DNA of 64,000 nucleotides. It comes from Macrostomum hystrix (taxonomy: Eukaryota; Platyhelminthes; Macrostomidae). The DNA lies in contig CATNEN010000001.1 of assembly GCA_950097015.1 (NCBI GenBank), forward strand, positions 22,807,501 to 22,871,500. The letters are read 5' to 3'. The position numbers and the translations under genes are program-made. Of the stretch, positions 55,635 to 64,000 are shown in pieces. Position 1 is the stretch's first letter, and the number at the start of each line of letters is the position of its first letter. The notes below the pieces were generated by a model, which saw nothing but the letters and a program-made list of their open reading frames with translations, did not search any database and was not told the DNA's origin.

Positions 55635-56614
55635 AGTCAAGGATTGTTTTTTCCGAGTAGTCGATTCGTTGAGTTCGAGCTGGCATAGCTGACTGGGCAG
55701 CCGGCTATGCGGAGCTATGAGGAGATATCCGAGCCGCTTTTGCACAGAAAAACTACACAACAACGGTGAAGCCAGCCTACAATGCGAGAGCGGGTAATTA
55801 GTTCGGCCTAGCAAAAGAGAAACAGAAAGGCTCTATTTTTATCCTAGACCTAGACCCGCAGCAACTGAATTGGCTACACTGCGCAGGGCTGGCTGCTCAG
55901 ACGACGATTTTCCCATTTGAATCTCCCACACACAGTGCAGCCTCCACCAAAACCAGCTTCCAGAGCGGGCCGCGCTTCATCAGCCGCATCGATGCGAAAT
56001 GGGGAAGTGGGACGGCTATAGAGCGACTCACTCTCTGCACTGAGGGGAGCAGCAGAGTGGGAGAGGCAACCGGGGGGGAGAATTTGTTTCTTCCAGCGAA
56101 AGGAATTATGGTAGGGGGTGCTTGGGCGGAGTCGACCCAGGGCACTGCCTGGTCCTCGCTTTGCGTAATTACCTTAAGCCATTGATTCTAGCATTGAATT
56201 TTCTCTTCCATTCATAAACTGTGCATGCAGCCTAGCCAGGAGCAGGGACTATGCTTCTGTCATTATAGTTCAAGCTCGCAATCGTGCTTGTCTCAGCGCC
56301 TCATTATTCAGCAAAACTCAATTCAGCTCTGCCAACACTCATGCGACAGTTCTCACCCATTCACAGTCTTACAGGAACTCATTAGGCGCTAGTTGTGGGT
56401 CTGTTGAGCACTAAATTTCTGCTCACGCACGGAAGAGGAAAGGCGGAAAGAAAATGGTCGACCATTTTGGCAAAAAACCGCCTCCACTTCCATCACCAGC
56501 TAAGGCCCGATTGGAACTCCGTCTGTTGCTAGGCAAGAGCCAGGGTTTGATCCCAGAAGCAATCAAATACAAGAATAATAATACTTAATAAAATTTCTTA
56601 ACCACAATCATTTT
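55635..56614. other. unique intergenic sequence
   Basis: No gene is supported. A perfect 18-bp palindrome AAAATGGTCGACCATTTT lies at 56451-56468. A short cagggtttgatcccag at 56541 looks like an isolated B-box-like remnant. Confidence 0.4.
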
Positions 56615-56790
56615 TGTGGAGGATTGCACACCTGCTGATCATTGCTGTAGAGGATTGCACACCTGCTGCTTATTGCTGTAGAGGATTGCACACCTGCTGC
56701 TCATTGCTGTAGAGGATTGCACACCTGCTGCTCATTGCTGTAGAGGATTGCACACCTGCTAATCATTGCTGTAGAGGATTGCACAATGCC
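56615..56790. repeat. minisatellite, 31-bp unit x 5-6
   Basis: The unit contains gaggattgcacacctgctg and cattgctgta. Copies are nearly identical with small changes (gatcatt, gcttatt, aatcatt). Confidence 0.95.
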
Positions 56791-57297
56791 GAGACAATGC
56801 CCCAGTTTGATGTCATCTATCGAGATTAACAGAGTTTAGTTTCAAGTATTAGTTCATCATTAGTATAATGGAATGTATACCTACTCACTTCTCACTGTAA
56901 TTAATAAACTCAGCCAAATCCACAAAAGTACAAGCACAGACAGGCCAAGGGCCAGGCAAAACAGATTTGTTATGCAGTCCGCCTATCGTCCAAAATCATC
57001 TCCGACCTCTTGGACCTTCATGATTTCAATCGCTTCGTTAGCCTAAAATTAATGAGCAGGCGTCTAGAGCAGACAGGATAATGAGTGAGACATGAATGCG
57101 CATTGATTGCAGCACTCGCAGCATTCTACTTGTAAGTAGTGAGAAGGAAATTATATTTTAAAGTTGTTTTATATAAATTTGGCCTATTTAGGGCAACTAA
57201 AATGAAAATTCGCTGTAATTTCAGCCAAGGAACACTGGTAGTTCACACAAGGACTACTTTAGTACTTTACCTCTCATGCACAGAGGCAGTTGTATAT
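56791..57297. other. unique intergenic sequence left of the solo LTR, no gene seen
   Basis: About 500 bp of unique, partly AT-rich sequence between the 31-bp minisatellite and the LTR. No supported coding or RNA feature was found. Confidence 0.4.
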
Positions 57298-58177
57298 GTT
57301 GTGAGCTGCGTCTCACAATGACCTTGCTCCGACCCCTGCGTCTCTAACCCTTCCACCCCGGCCACATGCTCAATCCAGTTCTGCCGGGACCCGGCTTATG
57401 CCACCCTCCTTTATCGTTGTTTGTCGCTCGCCCATTGGCTGCCCCCTGCGCCGTCCTCGCTAGTCCAATCAGGCCTCACGCCAAGGAGACTTCTGATTGG
57501 CTAGCCGGCCTCCTTCTCTCTCTCTCGGCTCTCAGCCTTGTATGTTTGCCCCCACCCCAGCCCTGCGTGGCTTAGCCCTACCCCGTCCAGCCTTATGCCA
57601 TCGCCCCACCCCATGCTGTTATTTATTAGCGCGCGCTGCCCGTGGCCAGCCCCGCGCCCCCCTCCCGAGTACTATTGTGAGAACGCTGCCCTGAGTTAGA
57701 AGCGAACAATCCATACAATAATAAACTACGCAGCCTGAGCTACACTAATTGCCATGAGTGCAGCGTTCGATCCCTCCCGGTAAGAAAAGCATTAACGAGT
57801 TATTTATTTGTCCGTGCTTAAACCTTGTTCCTCTGCCCGACCTCTGCTACTGCCAAAAGCTCATCATCATCATCCTTCTCCTCCAGAGTCTTTCCTCGAG
57901 TCTGCGAAGCGTCGGTACGCCTCCAGACCGTCATCCACCTCTCTCTGGGGCTGTCGAATGGCTACCCGCTCGCAGTCAAAGCCTTCACGAATCCTTCTGT
58001 GCCGGGCTTAGCGAGTGTCTGTACGCTCCAAGCCCATCCCGTCTCTCCTCGGAGTGTCTGAACGCCTCGAGGGTCGCTGCTTCCCATCCCTCCTCCCCCG
58101 GCAAGCTTTGGGCGGTCCGTACCCGAACCCCTACTACCGCGTCGGCGAACTGCCGACGGTACCGATAAACTACAACA
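57298..58177 (+). mobile_element. solo LTR of an LTR retrotransposon
   Basis: An 880-bp sequence beginning TGTTGTGAGC and ending ACTACAACA, giving 6-bp TGTTGT/ACAACA terminal inverted repeats. It is flanked by a 4-bp direct repeat TATA. Inside are paired CCAAT boxes (ccaatcagg and tctgattgg), a TATTTATTAGCGCG TATA-like region near 57620, and an AATAAA at 57720. No primer binding site follows, so this is most likely a solo LTR left by recombination. It is about 95% identical by eye to the inverted copy at 59293-60163. Confidence 0.85.
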
Positions 58178-59274
58178 TATATGATACGATGAACCGTTTT
58201 TCGCATTGTACTCAGAAAAGAGGTCCGGAGTTCGAGTCTGAGGTAACGGGTAAACTTTTTTGTCCTCGACTACTACGAGCGTACACATAATTTATGGTTT
58301 CAATTCTCTCCATTTGTACGCAGGCACACGCTCACACAGGTGTGTACATCTATCCGACTTTCTCATTGTCAGGCAGTGTTCACTCTCCCTGTGCCTTGGA
58401 GGTTAGCCCTCAAGGGCGTAAATTGCACGACAAGCCCGCAAGCCTTCTCTCAGCCGCTGCGCCCCAAATCAATGTGGCCTCGTTCCTTTGGCCTCATTTA
58501 TAAGCACACTGTATTTTTCTAGCAACTTGATTTTGTGAAACATAAAACGTTGCTCTTCCATCTCGATTGAGTTAACCGGAGTTGTGCGACTGAGTCGGTG
58601 GTGCTGGCACTGAATCATGTCTTGTTTCGGTCCACTGACTGCTGCATTTTATAGGGACCGTACAGACATTTTTATTCAGAAAGGGAAGCTAAAACTATGC
58701 GCCCGCGTTAGATGAGTTTTGAGTGTAAAAACCAAGAGCGAATACTCAATGCCCACACATTCACCTCACCAGCTGGAAGACCTTGGCTCGTAACAATGGG
58801 CCAGGATAAACAAAGGAATATGAGTTCATGTCTTTTTCGAATGAGTCCATATTTTTCTTAAAATACAATCAATTATCTCAGCTTAGAATCATTCCCAAAT
58901 CATACCACCATGAATCATATAAAATTCATAAGTCCCGACAGAAAGCAGTGCCTGAATACATTTTTATGTGTCAATCATCTGTCTGTCGGAGGATACGAAT
59001 ATAATTTGAATGCATAGCTAAAAATGTAATTTAAATAGCAACTGAACTTGCATGGAAAGCAAACGAGCGATTTTACTGCGCTTCTGTGAATAAAACTCAA
59101 TTGTGGACGGCCCACAAAGCAGGCTGGAATTTGCAATCTGGGAGAGCAATCTCAGCAAGTCAATCAGGCTTCAGATTGCACCCTTGAAGTATAAGAAACA
59201 ATGAGCCACTTCAGTATATCATATGCAAGGGCCAATCACCCTTACTATGATTTGGGTCCAGACGAGAAATGAAA
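58178..59274. other. spacer between inverted LTRs, with S1 SINE fragment
   Basis: At about 58310-58490 a minus-strand S1 SINE body fragment is present (cacaggtgtgtacatc, gtcaggcagtgttcac, cttggaggtt). The remainder is AT-rich. Its last ~100 bp, read on minus, may be leader sequence of the LTR element. No gag-pol coding sequence was found. Confidence 0.5.
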
Positions 59275-59291
59275 TCCCAGTTCGGGCGCCA
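59275..59291 (-). promoter_or_regulatory. tRNA primer binding site of LTR retrotransposon
   Basis: On the minus strand TGGCGCCCGAACTGGGA starts one base after the LTR end. It is complementary to a tRNA 3' end of the lysine type used by many retroelements. It marks the adjacent LTR as a 5' LTR. Confidence 0.85.
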
Positions 59292-59292
59292 A

Positions 59293-60163
59293 TGTTGTAG
59301 TTCCTCGGTATGGTCGGCAGTTCGCCAACGCGGTAGTAGGGGTTCGGGTACGGACCGCCCAAAGCTTGCCGGGGGTGGAGGGAGGGGAAGCAGCGACCCT
59401 CGAGGCGTCCAGACACTCCGAGGAGAGACGGGGCGGACTTGGAACGTACCGACACTCGCTAAGCCCTGACTAAAGGCTTTGACTGCGAGCGGGTAGCCAC
59501 TCGACAGCCCCAGAGAGGTGGATGATGGTCTGGAGGCGTACCGACACTTCGCAGACTCGAGGGTAGACTCTGGAGGAGAAGGATGATGATGAGCTTTTGG
59601 CAGAGGTCGAACAGAGGAACAAGGTTTGAGCACGGACAAATAAATAACTCGTTAATGCTATTCTTACCGGGAGGGATTGAACGCTGCACTCATGGCAATT
59701 AGTGTAGCTCAGGCTGCGTAGTTTATTATTGATCGTTCGCTTCTTACTCTTAAGTTCGCTCTAACTGAGGGCAACGTTCTCGCAATAGTACTCGGGAGGC
59801 GCGGGGCTGGCTACGGGCAGCGCGCGCTAATAAATAACAGCGTGGGGTGGGGCGAGGGCATAGGGCTGGACGGGGTAGGGCTAAGCTACGCAGGGCTGGG
59901 GTGGGGGCAAACACACAAGGCTGAGAGCCGAGAGAGAGAGAGGGAAGGAGACCGGCTAGCCAATCAGAAGTCTCCTTGGCGAGAGGCCTGATTGGACTAG
60001 CGAGGACGGCGCATTGGGCAGCCAATGGGCGAACGACAACCAACGATAAAGGAGGGTGGCCTAAGCCGGGGCCGGCCAGAACTGGGTTGAGCAGGTGGCC
60101 GGGGTGGAAGGGTTAGAGACGCAGGGGTCGGGGCAAGGTCATTGTGAGACGCAGCTCACAACA
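59293..60163 (-). mobile_element. 5' LTR of a truncated LTR retrotransposon (minus strand)
   Basis: 871 bp, inverted relative to the solo LTR and about 95% identical by eye with small indels. Its termini are TGTTGTGAGC and CTACAACA. The primer binding site follows directly, but no internal coding region or second LTR exists in the window. The element is therefore badly truncated or was broken after insertion. Confidence 0.85.
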
Positions 60164-60481
60164 CTTGGATGAGTGAAAGCAACAGAATGCCCTATCATTA
60201 GCGTCCTTGAAAGGTCGCTACCACCAGGTCATTTTTCACTATTTCTAAGTTGAATTTTTAGTCTAAGCTGCAATATGAAGAGAATGTGCAGATTATCAAT
60301 GTATTAAATAATCAAAAATTTTTGTCCATTTAACAAGAATTTCTTGTCTGTAAGGTACGAGTCATCTTATCTTATTACATTTATTTCTATAGTACGATTT
60401 TTTTCTACCGCAATATTTCGTCTATGGCCCAATCATATCTATGCCATATGTATATGCCATACGTTTATGAAGAAATGTATA

Positions 60482-60616
60482 ATATTTCCCATTTATTTCG
60501 GCTCCCTAGGATGGAAGGCTCGAGGCGCAAATTTATTGACCGAGGCGAAGCCGAGGTCAATGAATGTCGCGCCGAGTGCTTTTCACCCATAGACGGCCGA
60601 AAGAAATGGGAAATAT
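60482..60616. mobile_element. short foldback (MITE-like) element
   Basis: Arms atatttcccatttatttcgg and ccgaaagaaatgggaaatat are inverted repeats with one mismatch. The centre includes a second hairpin (gaccgaggcgaagccgaggtc). The structure is like small non-autonomous DNA elements; no clear target duplication was identified. Confidence 0.6.
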
Positions 60617-60849
60617 GGTATGTATTCCCTGTTTGCCCGCCAACTTTGAATGTACTTTTATGCTCTGTGTATAAACTCTGACTCTCTTTCTCTCTCGGAC
60701 TCTTTACATAGTCTATGGTAAAAAGCAGACCTGTTTGAAGAAGAAGCGTCTGTGGTAAAAAGTGTACACTAGGCGTGTAAGGCTGGAAAGGCTTTCTGAG
60801 CTATGGCTAGCTTTGAGCTACGTTATTTTTATTCCCCCCCAGACATCTG

Positions 60850-60960
60850 TGAGTTGTCTATGGTAAGCGTTCCGTTTATCCGCCCCGGGCGAGCGCGAAA
60901 TAAATCATTTATTTCCCGGGGCAAATAAATGAAATGCTTTGAGACATAGACGGGGTCGGG
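60850..60960 (+). repeat. dispersed repeat shared with beta-tubulin intron 2
   Basis: The core gttccgtttatccgccccgg and its flanks match the reverse complement of 24405-24470. The segment also folds on itself (gcgaaataaatcatttatttc, cccggggc). Confidence 0.6.
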
Positions 60961-61282
60961 CAAACGGGGAATAGATGCATAGATGAGATTGGAAATAACA
61001 GAATACATTTTCCTGTTTAAAGTCCTCTGCAAAAGATATTTCATGGGTCTAACAGGCTCTATTAGTTCTTCAATATAGAAACTTGTCAAACTGAAGTAGA
61101 AAGCCAGTACGAGTATTTGAACAGAGTTTTCGCGACGAATCATAGCCGCTCAAAAGGGCTGGATTGGATGCGAAAAAATATTAAATGCAAATGAAATTGG
61201 AATCTTCCAACCTGCCATCTAACAATGGAAGGCATTGTCTCCGAGTCATAAAAAGTTTATCTGGATTAAAAAAAATAAGAAA

Positions 61283-62068
61283 ATGCATTTGAGAATGCAG
61301 TTTTCCATATTTGTCGGAGGCTTGCGAATCACTTCAGTCTATATCGCGACGGCTCTATTGCTTGTGGGCTCAACCAGCATCTACCACAAAATCAACGGAC
61401 TGCTCTGCATGAGAAGCGAGTTCATCGAAGCGCGCCTTGATGGCGACTCGTCGATAATCGAATGCTCGAGCCTGTGCAGCCGCAGCCAGCGCTGCCAGGC
61501 GTTTTCAATGGCTCCTTGTCGGCTGTTCGTGTTCGACAGGTGCAGCAAAAACGTGAGAGACTGCAGCTGCACCCGTACAGGTCAGGTGTATGTGAAACAA
61601 CAGTCGGGACTGCAGCCAGGAGCTCTTTGTCCTCCTGGCTACGCGAGTGACTTCTGTGGAGCCAAGTACAAGTTCATGAGCTGTGCAGGAAACTGGACCA
61701 GATGTAAAGGCATGTGCGATACTGAGCCTGGACTCGTCATCATGGCCGACGTGATTGACGCTGCTGAGCTGCAATTTGTGAAACAGATGGCTGCCAGCAA
61801 GCTGTCCAGCCTGCCACCTGGTCTGTCGGCCATCTATTTGGGAGGCTGGCAGCCTCCGGGAAGTCCCGAGCCGTCAGGGGGCTGGAAATGGGTCAGCTGC
61901 GGTCTGAGCATCTCGACTGCGATGTGGAGCAGCGGTGAGCCCAACAATGGCGGCGCCGGAGAGGATCGAGCCGCTGCTGACTATTTGAATAAGTTCATCG
62001 ACCTGCCCACGGACAACTACGGCCACGCTGCGGGAGGCTACTGCGAGTGCCTTTCGCCGTTCGTCTGA
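61283..62068 (+). CDS. PAN/C-type lectin-like membrane-anchored or secreted protein
   Basis: A single-exon frame of 261 residues from the ATG at 61283 (a second ATG is four codons on) to TGA 62066-62068. An N-terminal hydrophobic segment at about residues 9-32 (ITSVYIATALLLVG) can act as signal peptide or anchor. A Cys-rich PAN/apple-like region follows (CSSLCSRSQRCQAFSMAP at about 60-77). The C-terminal ~110 residues look like a C-type lectin fold: IYLGGWQPP, then WSSGEPNNGG with the EPN motif typical of mannose-type calcium sites, and a terminal GGYCEC. The usual WND motif is not apparent, so calcium-dependent sugar binding is uncertain. It probably acts outside the cell in recognition or adhesion. 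Confidence 0.7.
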   Translation: MHLRMQFSIFVGGLRITSVYIATALLLVGSTSIYHKINGLLCMRSEFIEARLDGDSSIIECSSLCSRSQRCQAFSMAPCRLFVFDRCSKNVRDCSCTRTGQVYVKQQSGLQPGALCPPGYASDFCGAKYKFMSCAGNWTRCKGMCDTEPGLVIMADVIDAAELQFVKQMAASKLSSLPPGLSAIYLGGWQPPGSPEPSGGWKWVSCGLSISTAMWSSGEPNNGGAGEDRAAADYLNKFIDLPTDNYGHAAGGYCECLSPFV

Positions 62069-62812
62069 ATAGTTGTGCGAAAGATGCGTTGTCAATACTT
62101 TTCCCTTCTCTCTGTGTTTGTTTCCGCTCACACGCCCCTCCAATTGTACTTTTTCCTCTCTCGCTCCATCTGTTCAACGTCTTAGCTAACCTTAAAATCT
62201 CTTTCCTCTCCCTCGTCTATGATTGGCCAGCTGTTCGTCCGTCTCTCTTTCTCCACCCCTCCTTTTCAGCTCTTACCCTCTAGCCCGTCTTGTCTCTTGG
62301 TAAATATATTAGATTCTCGGCCACTTTTTGATTGGATAAAGACTGGCTCTAACATTGAAGACTGCTTTAGTTTGAGAAGTTACTGCATGCGTTGACGAGA
62401 CCCAAAAACAAAAAAAGGAAAATGTGACAGAAGCTGTTTAAATAAACCTTTTAAAAATGATAAATGCTTTACGTTTTTCTTTACAATCGCTTCAGAAAGT
62501 AGATTGTGAGAATAGCAACTAATGGCAAGTCATTAAGGAGAAATTTACCCCAATGCTCTTTATGATATTACGAAATAAAAAAATGATATTTTGTCTGGAT
62601 TTTTTTGAGAAATTTTAAGCTGAAATATAAAAAACCAAGCGTCAAGTACCACTAGAGACAGATGGATATTGACCTCACGATTTTTAAGGAATTTCGTTCA
62701 AGGCTCTAGTGGATTAAAATATTCTTCACAACAGTAGACACTGTAAGAAAATTGCATGGATAACATACATCAAGTATCTATCATTCATCTTATATATCAC
62801 ATACATCAAATG
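62069..62812. other. 3' flank of the lectin-like gene
   Basis: Pyrimidine-rich 3' UTR with an AATAAA at 62441-62446 as the likely polyadenylation signal, then AT-rich unique sequence. A taccactagag motif near 62650 and ctctagtgg near 62704 weakly resemble the hAT MITE ends at 26523, but no full element is visible. Confidence 0.45.
62441..62446 (+). promoter_or_regulatory. polyadenylation signal AATAAA (lectin-like gene)
   Basis: Canonical hexamer about 370 bp downstream of the stop codon. Confidence 0.45.
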
Positions 62813-63272
62813 AGGCAATCTAACACTCAAATGGGACAATCCCACACTCAAATGAGACAATCCCACACTCAAATGGGACAATCCCACACTCAAATGAGAC
62901 AGTCCCACACTCAAATAAGACAATGCCACACTCAAATGAGACAGTCCCACACTCAAATGAGACAATCCCACACTCAAATGAGACAATCCCACACTCAAAT
63001 GAGACAATCCCACACTCAAATGAGACAATCCCACACTCAAATGAGACAATCCCACACTCAAATAAGACAATCACACACTCAAATGAGACAATCCCACAGT
63101 CAAATGAGACAGTCCCACACTCAAATGAGACAGTCCCACACTCAAATGAGACAATCCCACACTCAAATGAGACAGTCCCACACTCAAATGAGACAGTCCC
63201 ACACTCAAATGAGACAGTCCCACACTCAAATGAGACAGTCCCACACTCAAATGAGACAATTCCACACTTATT
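62813..63272. repeat. minisatellite array, 21-bp unit (caaatgagacaatcccacac + t)
   Basis: About 22 copies. The two main variants (gacaatccc and gacagtccc) are intermixed. The 21-bp period leaves several frames open on both strands, giving spurious His/Ser/Gln-rich and Ser/Val/Gly/Leu repeats. Confidence 0.97.
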
Positions 63273-64000
63273 TTTTTAGTTGATTTATAATCTTTTTCGC
63301 CACATTTTTCTGTTAGAAATAATCAGAAAATGATCGTAATACACTCTCTTTATAAGTAGCGTGCAGCAGAAAAGCATGCTCTTTTTTATTTAGATTTGTA
63401 TTAGAAAGCTTTTTAGTTGTGGGATAAATCGAATCGTATGTTCTAGTATTCGGCTGATTATCGGCGTAATATTATCAACTTCTTGCCTTGAAAGCTAAAT
63501 TCGAACGAATTCTAAGAAATCAAGAATCAGTTGTAACAGCTACTGGTACGCTGAAGCTATGGGGAATTAAGTGCTTCTTTTAGGCTAAGATTAGAACTCC
63601 AAACCTCTCGGCCAGAAGATCGAAGGTCTAACCAGTGGGCTGCGAAGCTCTGGTTGGGCAAAAAAGGCTTTTGTATTGCCCTGTGATCATCTTATCCATA
63701 GCCTTCTCACTTCAACAAAAATCCCAGTCAACTCACGAAAAGCCAGGGAGAAGATTAGCAACATTTCCGCTCGACTGCAGCCGAGCAAGAAGAGGTCTCT
63801 TTAGAATGCAAGATGAGCGACCTTCGTTTGGACTCAGATTCCGGAAATTCCAGAATTTGATATCTTCCGAGGCCAGGAAAATGCTTTAGTCCAGTCTCGT
63901 GGGATGTCATCACGAAGGATTTGATGCATACTTCTACCAGAATGATCTCTAATTCTTGGAATTTATAGCTTTTTTCGTTTGTTTGGTTGATGTAAAAAGT
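63273..64000. other. unique sequence with SINE head remnant
   Basis: At about 63530-63660 a minus-strand S2-like SINE head is present (ctgaagctatggggaattaagtgc and the B-box region near 63585-63600). No gene is supported to the window end. Confidence 0.45.

Larger units (their letters stand above)
60164..61282. other. intergenic region with foldback repeats
   Basis: Contains the foldback repeat at about 60482-60616 and the repeat shared with tubulin intron 2 near 60850-60910, listed separately or described there. The rest is the AT-rich 5' flank of the lectin-like gene. Confidence 0.45.

Noticed and set aside
57366-58290. Several open frames of 65-136 residues
   Set aside because: They fall in the LTR, and nearly the same frames appear in the inverted LTR at 59211-60043. 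No retroviral-type protein motif is present.

Overview
This window is eukaryotic (metazoan) genomic DNA. Genes are split by canonical GT-AG introns. The recognisable proteins are animal types: a Cys-loop anion channel, beta-tubulin, a Na,K-ATPase beta subunit, a RADIL/RASIP1-like RA-FHA-DIL-PDZ protein, IQCH, the complex I assembly factor NDUFAF4, ankyrin-kinase proteins and a C-type lectin. Introns are either tiny (57-120 bp) or multi-kilobase and packed with tandem repeats. The moderate GC content, very heavy minisatellite load and retroelement content suggest a lophotrochozoan, possibly a free-living flatworm such as Macrostomum. That assignment is an inference and cannot be proved from this window.

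Layout. 1-11.5 kb: 3' part of a glycine/glutamate/GABA-receptor-like chloride channel gene (+), five exons, whose introns hold seven different minisatellites and several SINEs. 13.0-15.35 kb: two-exon NDUFAF4 (+). 16.2-22.4 kb: two convergent paralogues, an intronless ankyrin-repeat protein (+) and an ankyrin-repeat/protein-kinase fusion (-). 23.2-25.4 kb: three-exon beta-tubulin (+). 26.5-27.0 kb: a hAT-type MITE. 27.9-36.3 kb: eight-exon RADIL-like gene (+), with an in-frame TAA and one exon flanked by the same 15-bp satellite in opposite orientations. 37.2-40.9 kb: two-exon IQCH (+). 41.2-45.0 kb: three large tandem arrays. 46.9-47.9 kb: Na,K-ATPase beta-like gene (-). 49.2-55.6 kb: an apparently intact full-length non-LTR retrotransposon (-) with a 13-bp target-site duplication and a 5' UTR built of ~98-bp monomers. 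57.3-60.2 kb: two inverted copies of one LTR, one a solo LTR and one followed by a tRNA-primer binding site. 61.3-62.5 kb: a PAN/C-type-lectin-like secreted protein gene (+). 62.8-63.3 kb: a 21-bp satellite.

The genes do not form a pathway; this is an ordinary gene neighbourhood heavily invaded by repeats. Tandem arrays of eighteen separate families make up roughly 11 kb (about 17%). At least two tRNA-derived SINE families are dispersed through introns. Exon boundaries given here come from reading frame continuity, splice consensus and family conservation; no transcript evidence was available. No CRISPR array, rRNA or convincing functional tRNA gene was found.
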